The position numbers and the translations under genes are program-made. Source: Myxococcus eversor (GTDB taxonomy: Bacteria > Myxococcota > Myxococcia > Myxococcales > Myxococcaceae). From it: a DNA stretch of 64,000 bases. The notes beneath the pieces were generated by a model. It was not told the origin of the DNA, ran no database searches, and worked only from the letters and a program-made list of their open reading frames with translations. Below, one piece after another: positions 9,026 to 16,173 of the stretch; within the stretch, counting starts at the first letter, position 1, and every line of letters begins with the position of its first letter. The DNA lies in NCBI RefSeq assembly GCF_010894455.1, contig NZ_JAAIXY010000001.1:310001-374000 (forward strand). Reading direction: 5' to 3'.

Positions 9026-9873
9026 AGTTTGAGTTCATCCGTGCGGAGCGGGCCTACTTCTCCGACAGCAGGCTGTGCCGCATGCTGAAGGTGTCACGTT
9101 CGGGCTTCTACGCGTGGAGCCAGAGGCCTGCGAGCGCACGACAGCGGGAGGACGCGCAACTGAAGGTGCTGGTGCACGAAGCTCACCAGAAAGGGCGGTG
9201 CACCTACGGCAGCCCGCGCATCCACCGGGCCTTGCGGAACCAGGGAGTGCGCGTCGGCCGCAATCGCGTCATCCGTCTCATGGGCGAGGATCAGTTGGTC
9301 GGGCGGGCGCGTCGACGGTACCGAGGCACGACGATGAGCGAGCACCAGCACCCCGTGGCGGGCAATCTGCTCGACAGGCGCTTCACGGCACAACGTCCGA
9401 ATGAGCGCTGGGTAGGAGGCACCACCGAGCTGTCCACCCCCGGAGGCAAGCTCTACCTGGCGGCCATTGTCTACCTCTATTCGCGCTTCGTCGTGGGCTG
9501 GGCGCTCAGCGCGGTGAACGACAGGCACCTGACGCTCAAGGCGCTGGACATGGCGCTGCGCCACCGATGCCCAGCCGAGGGGCTGTTGCACCACTCGGAC
9601 CAGGGAAGCACATATGCCAGTGAGGACTACCAGCACGCTCTGGCGAGGCACGGCATCGTCTGCAGCATGAGCCGACGGGGCAACTGCTACGACAACGCGG
9701 CCATGGAGAGCTGGTTCAGCGCGCTGAAGAACGAGTTGGGAGAAGTCTTCGTGAGCGCCAACGACGCGAAGGTGAAGCTGTTCGACTACATTGAGGTCTT
9801 CTACAACCAGCAGCGCTTGCACTCGGCAATCGGCTACGCTGCGCCGGCCGAGTTCGAAAGAGCAGCGGCGTAG
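9022..9873 (+). CDS. IS3-family transposase OrfB, catalytic triad damaged
   Basis: A 283-residue rve-type integrase protein starting at GTG 9022 inside the orfA stop codon. The HTH_21 region ('CTYGSPRIHRALRNQGVRVG') is present. The second Asp (HHSDQGSTYAS) and the Glu (NAAMESWFSALKNEL) of the DDE triad are present. The first Asp is not: the usual W-x-x-D-x-T reads ERWVGGTTEL, with Gly. The later 'DLYSR' Asp is Tyr (IVYLYSRFVVGW). The frame is otherwise intact, so this looks like a recently inactivated copy. Confidence 0.85.
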   Translation: MKFEFIRAERAYFSDSRLCRMLKVSRSGFYAWSQRPASARQREDAQLKVLVHEAHQKGRCTYGSPRIHRALRNQGVRVGRNRVIRLMGEDQLVGRARRRYRGTTMSEHQHPVAGNLLDRRFTAQRPNERWVGGTTELSTPGGKLYLAAIVYLYSRFVVGWALSAVNDRHLTLKALDMALRHRCPAEGLLHHSDQGSTYASEDYQHALARHGIVCSMSRRGNCYDNAAMESWFSALKNELGEVFVSANDAKVKLFDYIEVFYNQQRLHSAIGYAAPAEFERAAA

Positions 9874-10163
9874 TCAACCTGTCCATCGAACCGGATCACT
9901 CCCAGGTGCGTCAGCGAGGAAGTGCGCTGACTCCACGTAGATGCGTGCGAATTCCGACAGTGGCCCGGGACTTGAGGGGCTGCCCGCGACAAGACACCTT
10001 CAGCCCTCGCCCACTAGCGCTTATTCCGTAAGTACCCCTACCATAGCTTGGAAATGAGAATGAGGCGGTAGGGGGGATGGGACGGCGCACTGACCATCAA
10101 CCAACACCTCCTGAGTCGTCGCCTGCTCAATGTGATTCGCATTGACTTACGGAGAGTTTGACT

Positions 10164-10622
10164 ATGTCAGTTCTGGTCGATGCTCAGGTTGTCGCAAAGA
10201 TTGCGGTCGTGGATGTAGCCAACATTGCAAGGCAGCTAGTGGATACGAGCGCTACTGCAAGGCAATTGGAGAATGAGTTTAAGAGCCGTGCCGCGGAGCT
10301 TGAGAAGATGTGGGCAGAGGTCCGGCGCTCAACAGAGCGCCTGCAAAGCGACGGCCCAGGCATGACTGATAGCGAGCGCAGCAAGCTTGAGACGGAAACT
10401 CAGCGCAAGCAGAACTCCTACAGCGCGAAGGCCCAAGCCTTCGAGGCCGACAATCGTCGGCGCAAGATGGAGGAAACCAATAAAATAATGAATCGCATCC
10501 GAAAGGCGGTGCGCGAACTCGCAAAAGAAAATGGATTCAACATTGTTGTCGACTCCGGTGCCACCGTCTACGCGGGGCCGTCTGACGACATCACCGAGCA
10601 TGTGCTGAAGAGAGTGAAATAG
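10164..10622 (+). CDS. Skp/OmpH-like protein lacking a signal peptide
   Basis: A 152-residue protein. ATG 10164 is chosen because GGAGAG lies seven bases upstream; a TTG at 10158 is too close to it. The sequence follows the Skp/OmpH chaperone family from end to end: 'KIAVVDVANI', a long charged helical middle (coiled-coil-like, about residues 30-115), 'GFNIVVDSGATVYAG', and 'DDITEHVLKRVK' at the C-terminus. Skp normally works in the periplasm on outer-membrane proteins, but here the N-terminus (MSVLVDAQVVA) is not a convincing export signal. Codon use includes several AT-rich codons (AAT AAA ATA), unlike neighbours, suggesting acquisition. Confidence 0.75.
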   Translation: MSVLVDAQVVAKIAVVDVANIARQLVDTSATARQLENEFKSRAAELEKMWAEVRRSTERLQSDGPGMTDSERSKLETETQRKQNSYSAKAQAFEADNRRRKMEETNKIMNRIRKAVRELAKENGFNIVVDSGATVYAGPSDDITEHVLKRVK

Positions 10623-10930
10623 ATTTGTCCGTCATCATTCGATGGGCGGGAGGGGCAAGAAAGATGGTCTCGACATGTTCCGGGATTGGGTAGACACATC
10701 TCTCTTTCCTTGCCTCTATGACCCTGGTGCGCACCCGCGCGTGATTGAGATGCTGTGGCCTGCGGGTGGAAGTGCCTTGGGTCGGAGGGCTCCGTTTTTT
10801 CTACGCCGGCAATTACCTCCTGGGCCTGCGGTGTTGCCGCCGTAGGGAGGTGGCGTCATGGCACGCACGGCTGCTCACCCGCCAGCGGGCAGGCAAGTAG
10901 GGCTGGACAATCGACGGCGGCTGTCGGTCC
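10623..10930. other. Gap with no recognisable gene
   Basis: Short open frames exist on both strands but show no familiar motif, no signal peptide and no convincing ribosome binding site. The stretch probably consists of decayed accessory DNA between the Skp-like gene and the IS21-type relic. Confidence 0.5.
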
Positions 10931-11015
10931 TCAAAACCATTGATCCCCGCTGGGGCAAGTTTCTCGAAACCATTGATCCCTTGGGGATGAGGGTTTCTCA
11001 AAACCTTTGACCCCA
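10931..11015 (+). repeat. Three direct repeats, IS21-type terminal sites
   Basis: An 18-base unit recurs at 10931-10948 (TCAAAACCATTGATCCCC), 10964-10981 (TCGAAACCATTGATCCCT) and 10998-11015 (TCAAAACCTTTGACCCCA). Spacing is 33 and 34 bases, about three helical turns. Multiple helically phased repeats at an end are characteristic of IS21-family elements, where the transposase binds them. They sit directly before an IstA-like remnant. Confidence 0.75.
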
Positions 11016-11054
11016 CCCGCGTGACTCACGGCCTACGCCCCTCCTCCGGGAGAG

Positions 11055-11561
11055 GTGACGGGCTTTCGAGAGGTCACGATGGAAGAGGTGAAGGAGGCGC
11101 TGCTGTTGCGGCTGGGCGGCGCGGCGAAGAAGCACATCGCGCGGCAGCTCCGGGTGTTGGTACCCGACAACACGAAGGCCCTCGTCGTCACGGCGGACGC
11201 GCTGGGCGCTCGGGTGACGCCCGCCTTCCTCGAGTACGCGCAGGCCCGGGGCTTCCATGTGGACGCGGCCCGCGCCCGAAGCCCCCAGGACAAGGGGCGC
11301 GTGGAGCGCAGCGTCCCCACGGTGCGTGACGACTGCTTCGGGGGTGAACGGCTGCGCAGCTTGGAGCAAGCGTGCGAGCGCAGCCGTCGCTGGTGTCTCG
11401 AGGAGTACGGCATGCGCCGGCAGGCAGGCCAGGGGCGCGCTCTTGGGCCAACACACCGAGCGACACGTCCTCACGCGTCCCGGTTGACCTCCCGTCCTCC
11501 TTCGCTGGTCCTGATGCGGAGCAACGGCGGTGGCGACCGAGGACTCCACGAGCCGCCGTGA
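11055..11561 (+). pseudogene. Internally deleted IS21-type transposase (IstA) remnant
   Basis: The frame begins like IstA ('REVTMEEVKEALLLRLGGAAKKHIARQL'), then jumps straight to the late catalytic region. 'VLVPDNTKALVVTADALGARVTPAFLEYAQARGF' and 'PQDKGRVERSVPTVRDDCF' are typical of IstA, ending 'RWCLEEYGMRR'. The HTH and first part of the DDE domain, perhaps 150-200 residues, are missing. After about 11420 the frame degenerates. No IstB ATPase follows. It is a dead relic and is the likely cause of the truncated gene downstream. Confidence 0.7.
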
Positions 11562-11650
11562 CGCTCGCTGGACCTGGCACACCCGCTACCGGAGGCGGCG
11601 GCCCGAGCGCCTAGGGGACGCGGCAAACCCTCCTCGAATCCATCGACGAT

Positions 11651-12856
11651 GTGAAGGGCTCGCTGAAGGAGGCCGAGTCCATGCTCTCCCAACTCGCTGG
11701 GCGCGCGCCCGTCTTCAGTGGCAGGGCCCTCAGTGGCGGCGCGTTCACGCGCTATCTCGACCACGGTTCACGGCAAGTGGCGTGGATTCGTGGCGCTCTC
11801 GGTGGCGCGACGGAGCTGGCCAGTGTCGCGTCGGAGGTGGGGGACTCGGAGATGGAGCTGGGCGTCCTGCGCATGGCGGGCCCACGGTTCCAGTCCGCGA
11901 TGTTCGGCGCCCTGCTGTTCGCCACCTGGGTGGACTTCCTCCAGCTCTCCGACGTCTTGCTCCGAGAGTGCCCGATGTGCGGCGACGAGAAGCTGTTCAT
12001 CGACCTCCACCGCGTTCAGGGCTTGATGGAGCCAACGCTCGCGGACCTCACCTCCCAAAGTCCCGTGCGCGTCGAGGCGGCGGCACTCGCGATGCCTGAG
12101 CTGATGGGGAAGCTGACGCGTGAGTTCAACATGATGCACGCGGACGCCCGGTCCGCCATGGAGACAGGGGGCAAGATCATGGTGGCGGTGCAGGTGTGGG
12201 AGATGCTCGCCATGATTTCCACGCTGAAGTTGGGGCCCCCCAGGCTGCCACCGGCCGCCCCCGCGACGCTTGGCGTGGGCCTTGTCATGAGTTCTGGCGG
12301 CGTCATGGTGGGCTCACAGCTTGTCGTTTCCGCCGAGTGGGTGGAGATGATGCGGCGGCTGGTGCAGGCGGGCGTCCTCTCCGTCCCCGTGGTGAGCGCG
12401 GCCATCCGCATTCACGGTGGGCAGGCGATGATGGCGCAAGCTCACCAGGACTTGCCCACGGGCGTGCGCGATGCCCTGGGCGACAGTCCCGAGGTGCGCG
12501 GCATGCGCGTGACGGGCAAGGCGGGAGCGGGCATGTCCGAGGCCCCGAAGCACCACGTCATGCCGAAGGAGCACCGCGAGTGGTTCGAGGCGCGCGGCTT
12601 CAAGGGCGACATGGACATCGACCAGTTCTGTGTCCGGCTGGAGCAGGCTCACCACGAGGCGATTCACGGAGGTGGGAACTGGAAGCTGGGGCGTATGTGG
12701 CCCGGAGAATGGAGTCGGCTGATCATGGAGGCACTGCACGAAGCTGAGACCACGACAGGTCGGATGTTGACGCGGAACGAGGTTCTGGACATCGTCGCGG
12801 AGCGCATGCGGAGCTACGACATCCCGATGAAGTTCACCAAAGGGAGAAGTCGATGA
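11651..12856 (+). CDS. DUF2380-type toxin-like protein, probably truncated at the N-terminus
   Basis: 401 residues from GTG 11651. The frame is open to a stop at 11612 and there is no ribosome binding site or lipoprotein signal, although family members I recall are lipoproteins. The C-terminal domain carries HHVMPKEH (residues 301-308), 'GDMDIDQF' and HHEAIHGGGNW (334-344). This spacing of His, Pro and His-Gly-Gly resembles HNH-like nuclease toxins of polymorphic toxin systems. A hydrophobic segment lies near residues 205-226. The stop overlaps the next gene by ATGA. Toxin activity is inference; the truncation fits the IS21-type relic just upstream. Confidence 0.65.
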   Translation: MKGSLKEAESMLSQLAGRAPVFSGRALSGGAFTRYLDHGSRQVAWIRGALGGATELASVASEVGDSEMELGVLRMAGPRFQSAMFGALLFATWVDFLQLSDVLLRECPMCGDEKLFIDLHRVQGLMEPTLADLTSQSPVRVEAAALAMPELMGKLTREFNMMHADARSAMETGGKIMVAVQVWEMLAMISTLKLGPPRLPPAAPATLGVGLVMSSGGVMVGSQLVVSAEWVEMMRRLVQAGVLSVPVVSAAIRIHGGQAMMAQAHQDLPTGVRDALGDSPEVRGMRVTGKAGAGMSEAPKHHVMPKEHREWFEARGFKGDMDIDQFCVRLEQAHHEAIHGGGNWKLGRMWPGEWSRLIMEALHEAETTTGRMLTRNEVLDIVAERMRSYDIPMKFTKGRSR

Positions 12857-13323
12857 CGGATGGACGTTCGTGGCAGGGGAACTGGAAGGCCCGTGTGTAT
12901 GAGCGCGTCCGCGAACGCGGCTACGACTCACTCACGACTTTTGCCGAGTCCCGCCCCACCGCATCGCTGGTGGCACTGGCCGAGGAGCTCGGGCCGGACG
13001 ACGTTGCCGGAGTCCAGGTGTACGATGGTCTGGTCATCGAGGCGGTGCGAAGCAAGCAAGTGACCCGCTTGGTTCGTGGACAACTCGTGCGCGAGCTATG
13101 GGGGAGCCTCCCTGATGGGTGGCCGGCAGTGCTCGACGACACGAGTCGATTCGCAGTCGCAAAGGCACTTGGCCCCTGGATTGCCTATACCCCAGATACG
13201 CACAAGGGGCGTGCACGCGAAATCAGGACATCGCTCCTCGCCAATCCGCCACCGGCCGGCTGGCGTCCTCTCGGTCCTGACGATGAGCTTCTCCGGATGC
13301 TCCTCCCCGACGACGAAGCCTGA
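12853..13323 (+). CDS. Putative immunity partner of the DUF2380 protein
   Basis: A 156-residue soluble, acidic protein translated from ATG 12853, which overlaps the upstream stop (ATGA). GGGAG lies just before. It has no signal peptide or membrane segment. The C-terminus 'PPPAGWRPLGPDDELLRMLLPDD' is one I associate with proteins repeatedly found after DUF2380 genes in Myxococcus, sometimes labelled NUDIX hydrolase in annotations. I see no NUDIX box (GX5EX7REUXEEXGU). Tight coupling to a toxin-like gene suggests a cytosolic immunity or antidote role, which is inference. Confidence 0.6.
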   Translation: MTDGRSWQGNWKARVYERVRERGYDSLTTFAESRPTASLVALAEELGPDDVAGVQVYDGLVIEAVRSKQVTRLVRGQLVRELWGSLPDGWPAVLDDTSRFAVAKALGPWIAYTPDTHKGRAREIRTSLLANPPPAGWRPLGPDDELLRMLLPDDEA

Positions 13324-13419
13324 GCGCCGCCCGTAGCTGGTGAGTCAGCGACCAGGCCGCGGCTTCCGGCAGGGTGGGCTGTCCCACGCTGGGCACGACA
13401 ACCAATAAAGGGATGACTC

Positions 13420-13836
13420 TTACGGGACGTATTCGAGGCGCCAGAAGGTCCGCGACGAAGGGCCGTTCTCATATCTGCAGACGACTCGGGCCAGCGCATC
13501 GCCATGGCAACAATCCCGCTGCGCACCCACGGGAGAGCACAGGCTGTTTGCCCATTGGCTGCACGCGGACAGGCCCGTGCAGACCGCGAAGTCACAGCTC
13601 TGGAACACACCGTTGCACGTCACTCCCACTCCATCTTCCGAGGAGCAGATCGCGCTGGTGCAGGACAGGGCCAGATTGGGACCGCAGTTCGCCGAACAAG
13701 TACTGAACTGTGAGACTGCTCCACGCTCCTCGTCCGAGGAGAACTCCGCGGTGTCGAGGTTGTCGGGAGTGGATCCGCCACACCCCACGATGGAAATGCA
13801 GACCAGGGCGGCCATGACCGCACGGACGTTCTTCAT
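13420..13836 (-). CDS. Small Cys-rich lipoprotein
   Basis: A 138-residue protein with a lipoprotein signal (MKNVRAVMAALVCISIVGC, lipobox IVGC) and GGGGG eight bases before the ATG. The mature part holds about a dozen Cys in spaced pairs (CSANC, CTSAIC, CHGDA), implying disulphides outside the inner membrane. Its signal-peptide core and 'SIVGCGG' recur in the lipoprotein at 33752-34006. Family and function unknown. Confidence 0.75.
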   Translation of the reverse strand: MKNVRAVMAALVCISIVGCGGSTPDNLDTAEFSSDEERGAVSQFSTCSANCGPNLALSCTSAICSSEDGVGVTCNGVFQSCDFAVCTGLSACSQWANSLCSPVGAQRDCCHGDALARVVCRYENGPSSRTFWRLEYVP

Positions 13837-14157
13837 TGAGCGACCCCCATGGACACTTTGAGTGCCCAGACCAGTCTACAGGATAGCCAAACATAAGAGA
13901 CTGAATCTACGGCATGGAGCGCAAGCCCATGGGAGAGGGACAACTGGAGCTTTACCGTGTCACGGAAAGCCCAGGCTCTCACTGTTGTCTTCATGCTGAG
14001 GCGCGGCAGTCCTTGGGAGATGCTTCCTCGCAAGCAGTTCGGCCTGTCGGGCATGACCGCCGGGCAGTATGGCTGGCGGCCCGTCCTTGAGCACCAGGGC
14101 GGGCCGCCATGCGCCGACTTGCTGGGGGCAGGGCACTGAAGCGCTGTGCGGCAGTCC
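13837..14157. other. Gap with no recognisable gene
   Basis: About 320 bases between two minus-strand Cys-rich lipoprotein genes. A short plus-strand frame (13957-14139) shows no known motif. Presumably it includes the promoter of the lipoprotein gene ending at 13420, but I cannot place one. Confidence 0.4.
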
Positions 14158-14412
14158 TCAGTTCACACAGTTCTGGAAGCACTCGTCCCAGCACGTCGGG
14201 TTTGTCTGGCCGCAAGATTGATTGCAGGCTCTTGAGCAAAGGCAGGCGATGTTGTCTTCGCATGCTTGGGCCCTCACGTTTGACTCGAACTCACTCGGGC
14301 GCTCTTGCAAGGTCTCTTGCGAGTCCTCAGGCATGGGTTCACCACAGCCAGCCGTCAGTCCAAGCATCACTATCGCCGCCAACCACCTGGCTGCTCGCTT
14401 CAGTCTTTCCAT
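14158..14412 (-). CDS. Very small Cys-rich lipoprotein
   Basis: 84 residues, with GGAGGG seven bases before ATG 14412. Lipoprotein signal MERLKRAARWLAAIVMLGLTAGC (lipobox LTAGC). The 60-residue mature part ends in a dense Cys cluster (CEDNIACLCSRACNQSC, then CWDECFQNC), likely three to five disulphides. Too short for confident family assignment. It could be a surface-exposed or secreted factor. Confidence 0.7.
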   Translation of the reverse strand: MERLKRAARWLAAIVMLGLTAGCGEPMPEDSQETLQERPSEFESNVRAQACEDNIACLCSRACNQSCGQTNPTCWDECFQNCVN

Positions 14413-14463
14413 CTCTTGTCCCTCCGCGTTGTGGTGGTACTGCGGCGGTCCGAATCCCGAGCC

Positions 14464-15378
14464 CTAGCTCTCCTCCACGATCTTCCGGGCCTCCAGTTCC
14501 AGGACGTGGGCCTGCAGTTCGTGAAGCAACTCGGAGAGTCGCGCGTGGCACGCTCCGCTGCGCTCGGGGTCCGGCGAGCCGATTCCGTCGGCGAGCGCGC
14601 GCCACCGCACGTCCTTCTGCAACTGCTGTCGCAGCGCGGCGCTGACCACGTCCGCCCAGGTGGGCTGGCTGTACGTGAAGTTCAGCGCCAGCGTGTCCTC
14701 CGAGGCCTCGGTGGCGTGCCAGTAGCCACGCGGCACGAAGAGCACCGAGCCGGGCTCGAGCGTGATGACCTCGGCCCCCTCGGGCATCTGCTCGGGCAGC
14801 TCCTGCTCCAGGTAGCTGGCCAGTTCGGGCGAGGGCGGCCCCATGTTCATCGCCCAGCGGTCCGTGGGCAGGGGCAGATGTGTATTGGGCGCGAGCGTCC
14901 AGCGCTTGGTGCCGCGCACCTGCACGACGATGTTCGCGTTCGCGTCGAAGTGGGGGCTATTTCCGCCACCCGACGGCGAGGCATAGAAGATGGCCCGCGC
15001 CACGGCGTTGCGCGCCAGCCCCAGCTCGAACGCCACCATGTGCAGCCACTGCTCGACCAGGGGGAGGTAGCGCTCCGCCGAGTCGAGGATGAGCGCCATT
15101 CCGCTGCGGTACAAGGCCGCCGCGGCCTGCGCCTCTACCCGGATGACGCTGTGCTCATCGCGCTTGTCCGGCAGCGCGACCATCACCGGGTTGCGGTAGG
15201 TGTGCAGCAACCGCTCGATGTCGTGGAGCTCGGGCAGCTCCGCGAGCTCCCCGAGCCGTTCAAGCGGGCCGTGGCAGACCAGGTGCCGCGTGGGCCAGTA
15301 CTCCGTCAGGAACTCGCGACCCGGGTGCGGCGTGAAGAGCCGTTCGAGGAAGGGTCGCTCCGATGACTCCAAGTCCAT
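14464..15378 (-). CDS. JmjC/cupin-like 2-oxoglutarate Fe(II) oxygenase
   Basis: About 304 residues from ATG 15378; a GTG at 15393 is the alternative, and neither has a good ribosome binding site. The cupin core carries H143-F-D145 ('SPHFDANANI') and a distal His in 'VPRGYWHATE' (about H221), the 2-His-1-Asp iron triad. 'QVRGTKRWTLAPN' is typical of the Cupin_4/JmjC ribosomal-oxygenase-like group. Such enzymes hydroxylate protein or small-molecule targets using 2-oxoglutarate and oxygen. The target is unknown. It ends just upstream of the Cys-rich lipoprotein start, on the same strand. Confidence 0.75.
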   Translation of the reverse strand: MDLESSERPFLERLFTPHPGREFLTEYWPTRHLVCHGPLERLGELAELPELHDIERLLHTYRNPVMVALPDKRDEHSVIRVEAQAAAALYRSGMALILDSAERYLPLVEQWLHMVAFELGLARNAVARAIFYASPSGGGNSPHFDANANIVVQVRGTKRWTLAPNTHLPLPTDRWAMNMGPPSPELASYLEQELPEQMPEGAEVITLEPGSVLFVPRGYWHATEASEDTLALNFTYSQPTWADVVSAALRQQLQKDVRWRALADGIGSPDPERSGACHARLSELLHELQAHVLELEARKIVEES

Positions 15379-15549
15379 GAGAGACGCTAACACGCGAGCG
15401 AATGGGGGCGCGGAGTCCTCGCGGCTCCTTGCCCACCTCCACTCCGGCGCCTACGCTCCGACAAGGGCTGGCCCCGTCCGCGGATACCCTCCACGAACGG
15501 GCGGTCAGCAGAAGGCAGTCTCCCTGATACATCGTGAGAGCGCCGCGCC

Positions 15550-16158
15550 ATGGATGACGACGTCTCGCTGCTGACCGCGTGGAAGGCCGGAGACCGTCGA
15601 GCGGGGACGCGACTCTTCGAGCGGTACTACCCGGCGCTCGCCCGCTACTTCCGCAACAAGCTCTCCGTCGGCGCGGAGGACCTCATCCAGCAGACCTTCA
15701 CCGGCTGCGTGGAGGGACTGGAGCGCGTCCGGAGCAGCGCCACCTTCCGCTCCTACGTCTTCGGCGTCGCGCACCACGTGCTGTGCGCGCACCTGCGCCG
15801 CCGCGCGCGTGAGCCCGTGGATTTGGAGACGGTGTCCATCCAGGACCTCGCTCCCGGGCCCAGCAGCATCCACGCCCGGCAGGAGGAGCAACGTCTCCTG
15901 TTGGAAGCCCTGCGTCGCATCCCCGTCACCCATCAGACCGTGCTGGAGCTGCACTACTGGGAGCAGCTCTCCTCGGAGGAGATGGCGGACGTGCTCGGAA
16001 TCCCCGCCCCCACGGCGCGCGGCCGGCTGATGCGGGCGAGGGAGCTGCTGCGCGAGTCCCTGGCCGCGCTCACCGACAGCCCGGAGCACCTGCGCAGCAC
16101 CGTCACCCGACTCGAGCACTGGGCCGCCCAGCTCCGTGCGCGGTTGGATGGCGGGTAG
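15550..16158 (+). CDS. ECF-type RNA polymerase sigma factor
   Basis: 202 residues. Sigma region 2 spans about residues 8-80 ('LFERYYPALARYFRNKLSVGAEDLIQQTF', then the -10 recognition stretch 'SATFRSYVFGVAHHVL'). Region 4 is at about 120-180 ('LRRIPVTHQTVLELHYWEQLSSEEMADVLGIPAPTARGRLMRAR'). There is no region 3, so it belongs to the ECF group. No anti-sigma factor is adjacent. Instead a Ser/Thr kinase gene starts 15 bases downstream, suggesting phosphorylation-based control as proposed for some ECF groups. Confidence 0.9.
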   Translation: MDDDVSLLTAWKAGDRRAGTRLFERYYPALARYFRNKLSVGAEDLIQQTFTGCVEGLERVRSSATFRSYVFGVAHHVLCAHLRRRAREPVDLETVSIQDLAPGPSSIHARQEEQRLLLEALRRIPVTHQTVLELHYWEQLSSEEMADVLGIPAPTARGRLMRARELLRESLAALTDSPEHLRSTVTRLEHWAAQLRARLDGG

Positions 16159-16173
16159 TCGGAGGCCCGCCCC

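Larger units (their letters stand above)
8661..9903 (+). mobile_element. IS3-family insertion sequence, about 1.24 kb
   Basis: Imperfect terminal inverted repeats of 26 bases flank two transposase frames: 8661-8686 (core GTGATCCGCTTC) and 9878-9903 (reverse complement core GTGATCCGGTTC). About 18 of 26 positions match, including GTGATCCG and GGACA. The element could equally be drawn as starting at the TGA (8666-9898). No short direct target repeat is visible at either boundary. The body encodes orfA and orfB. Confidence 0.85.

Noticed and set aside
10642..10845. 67-codon plus-strand frame after the Skp-like gene
   Set aside because: No recognisable family; likely decayed DNA.
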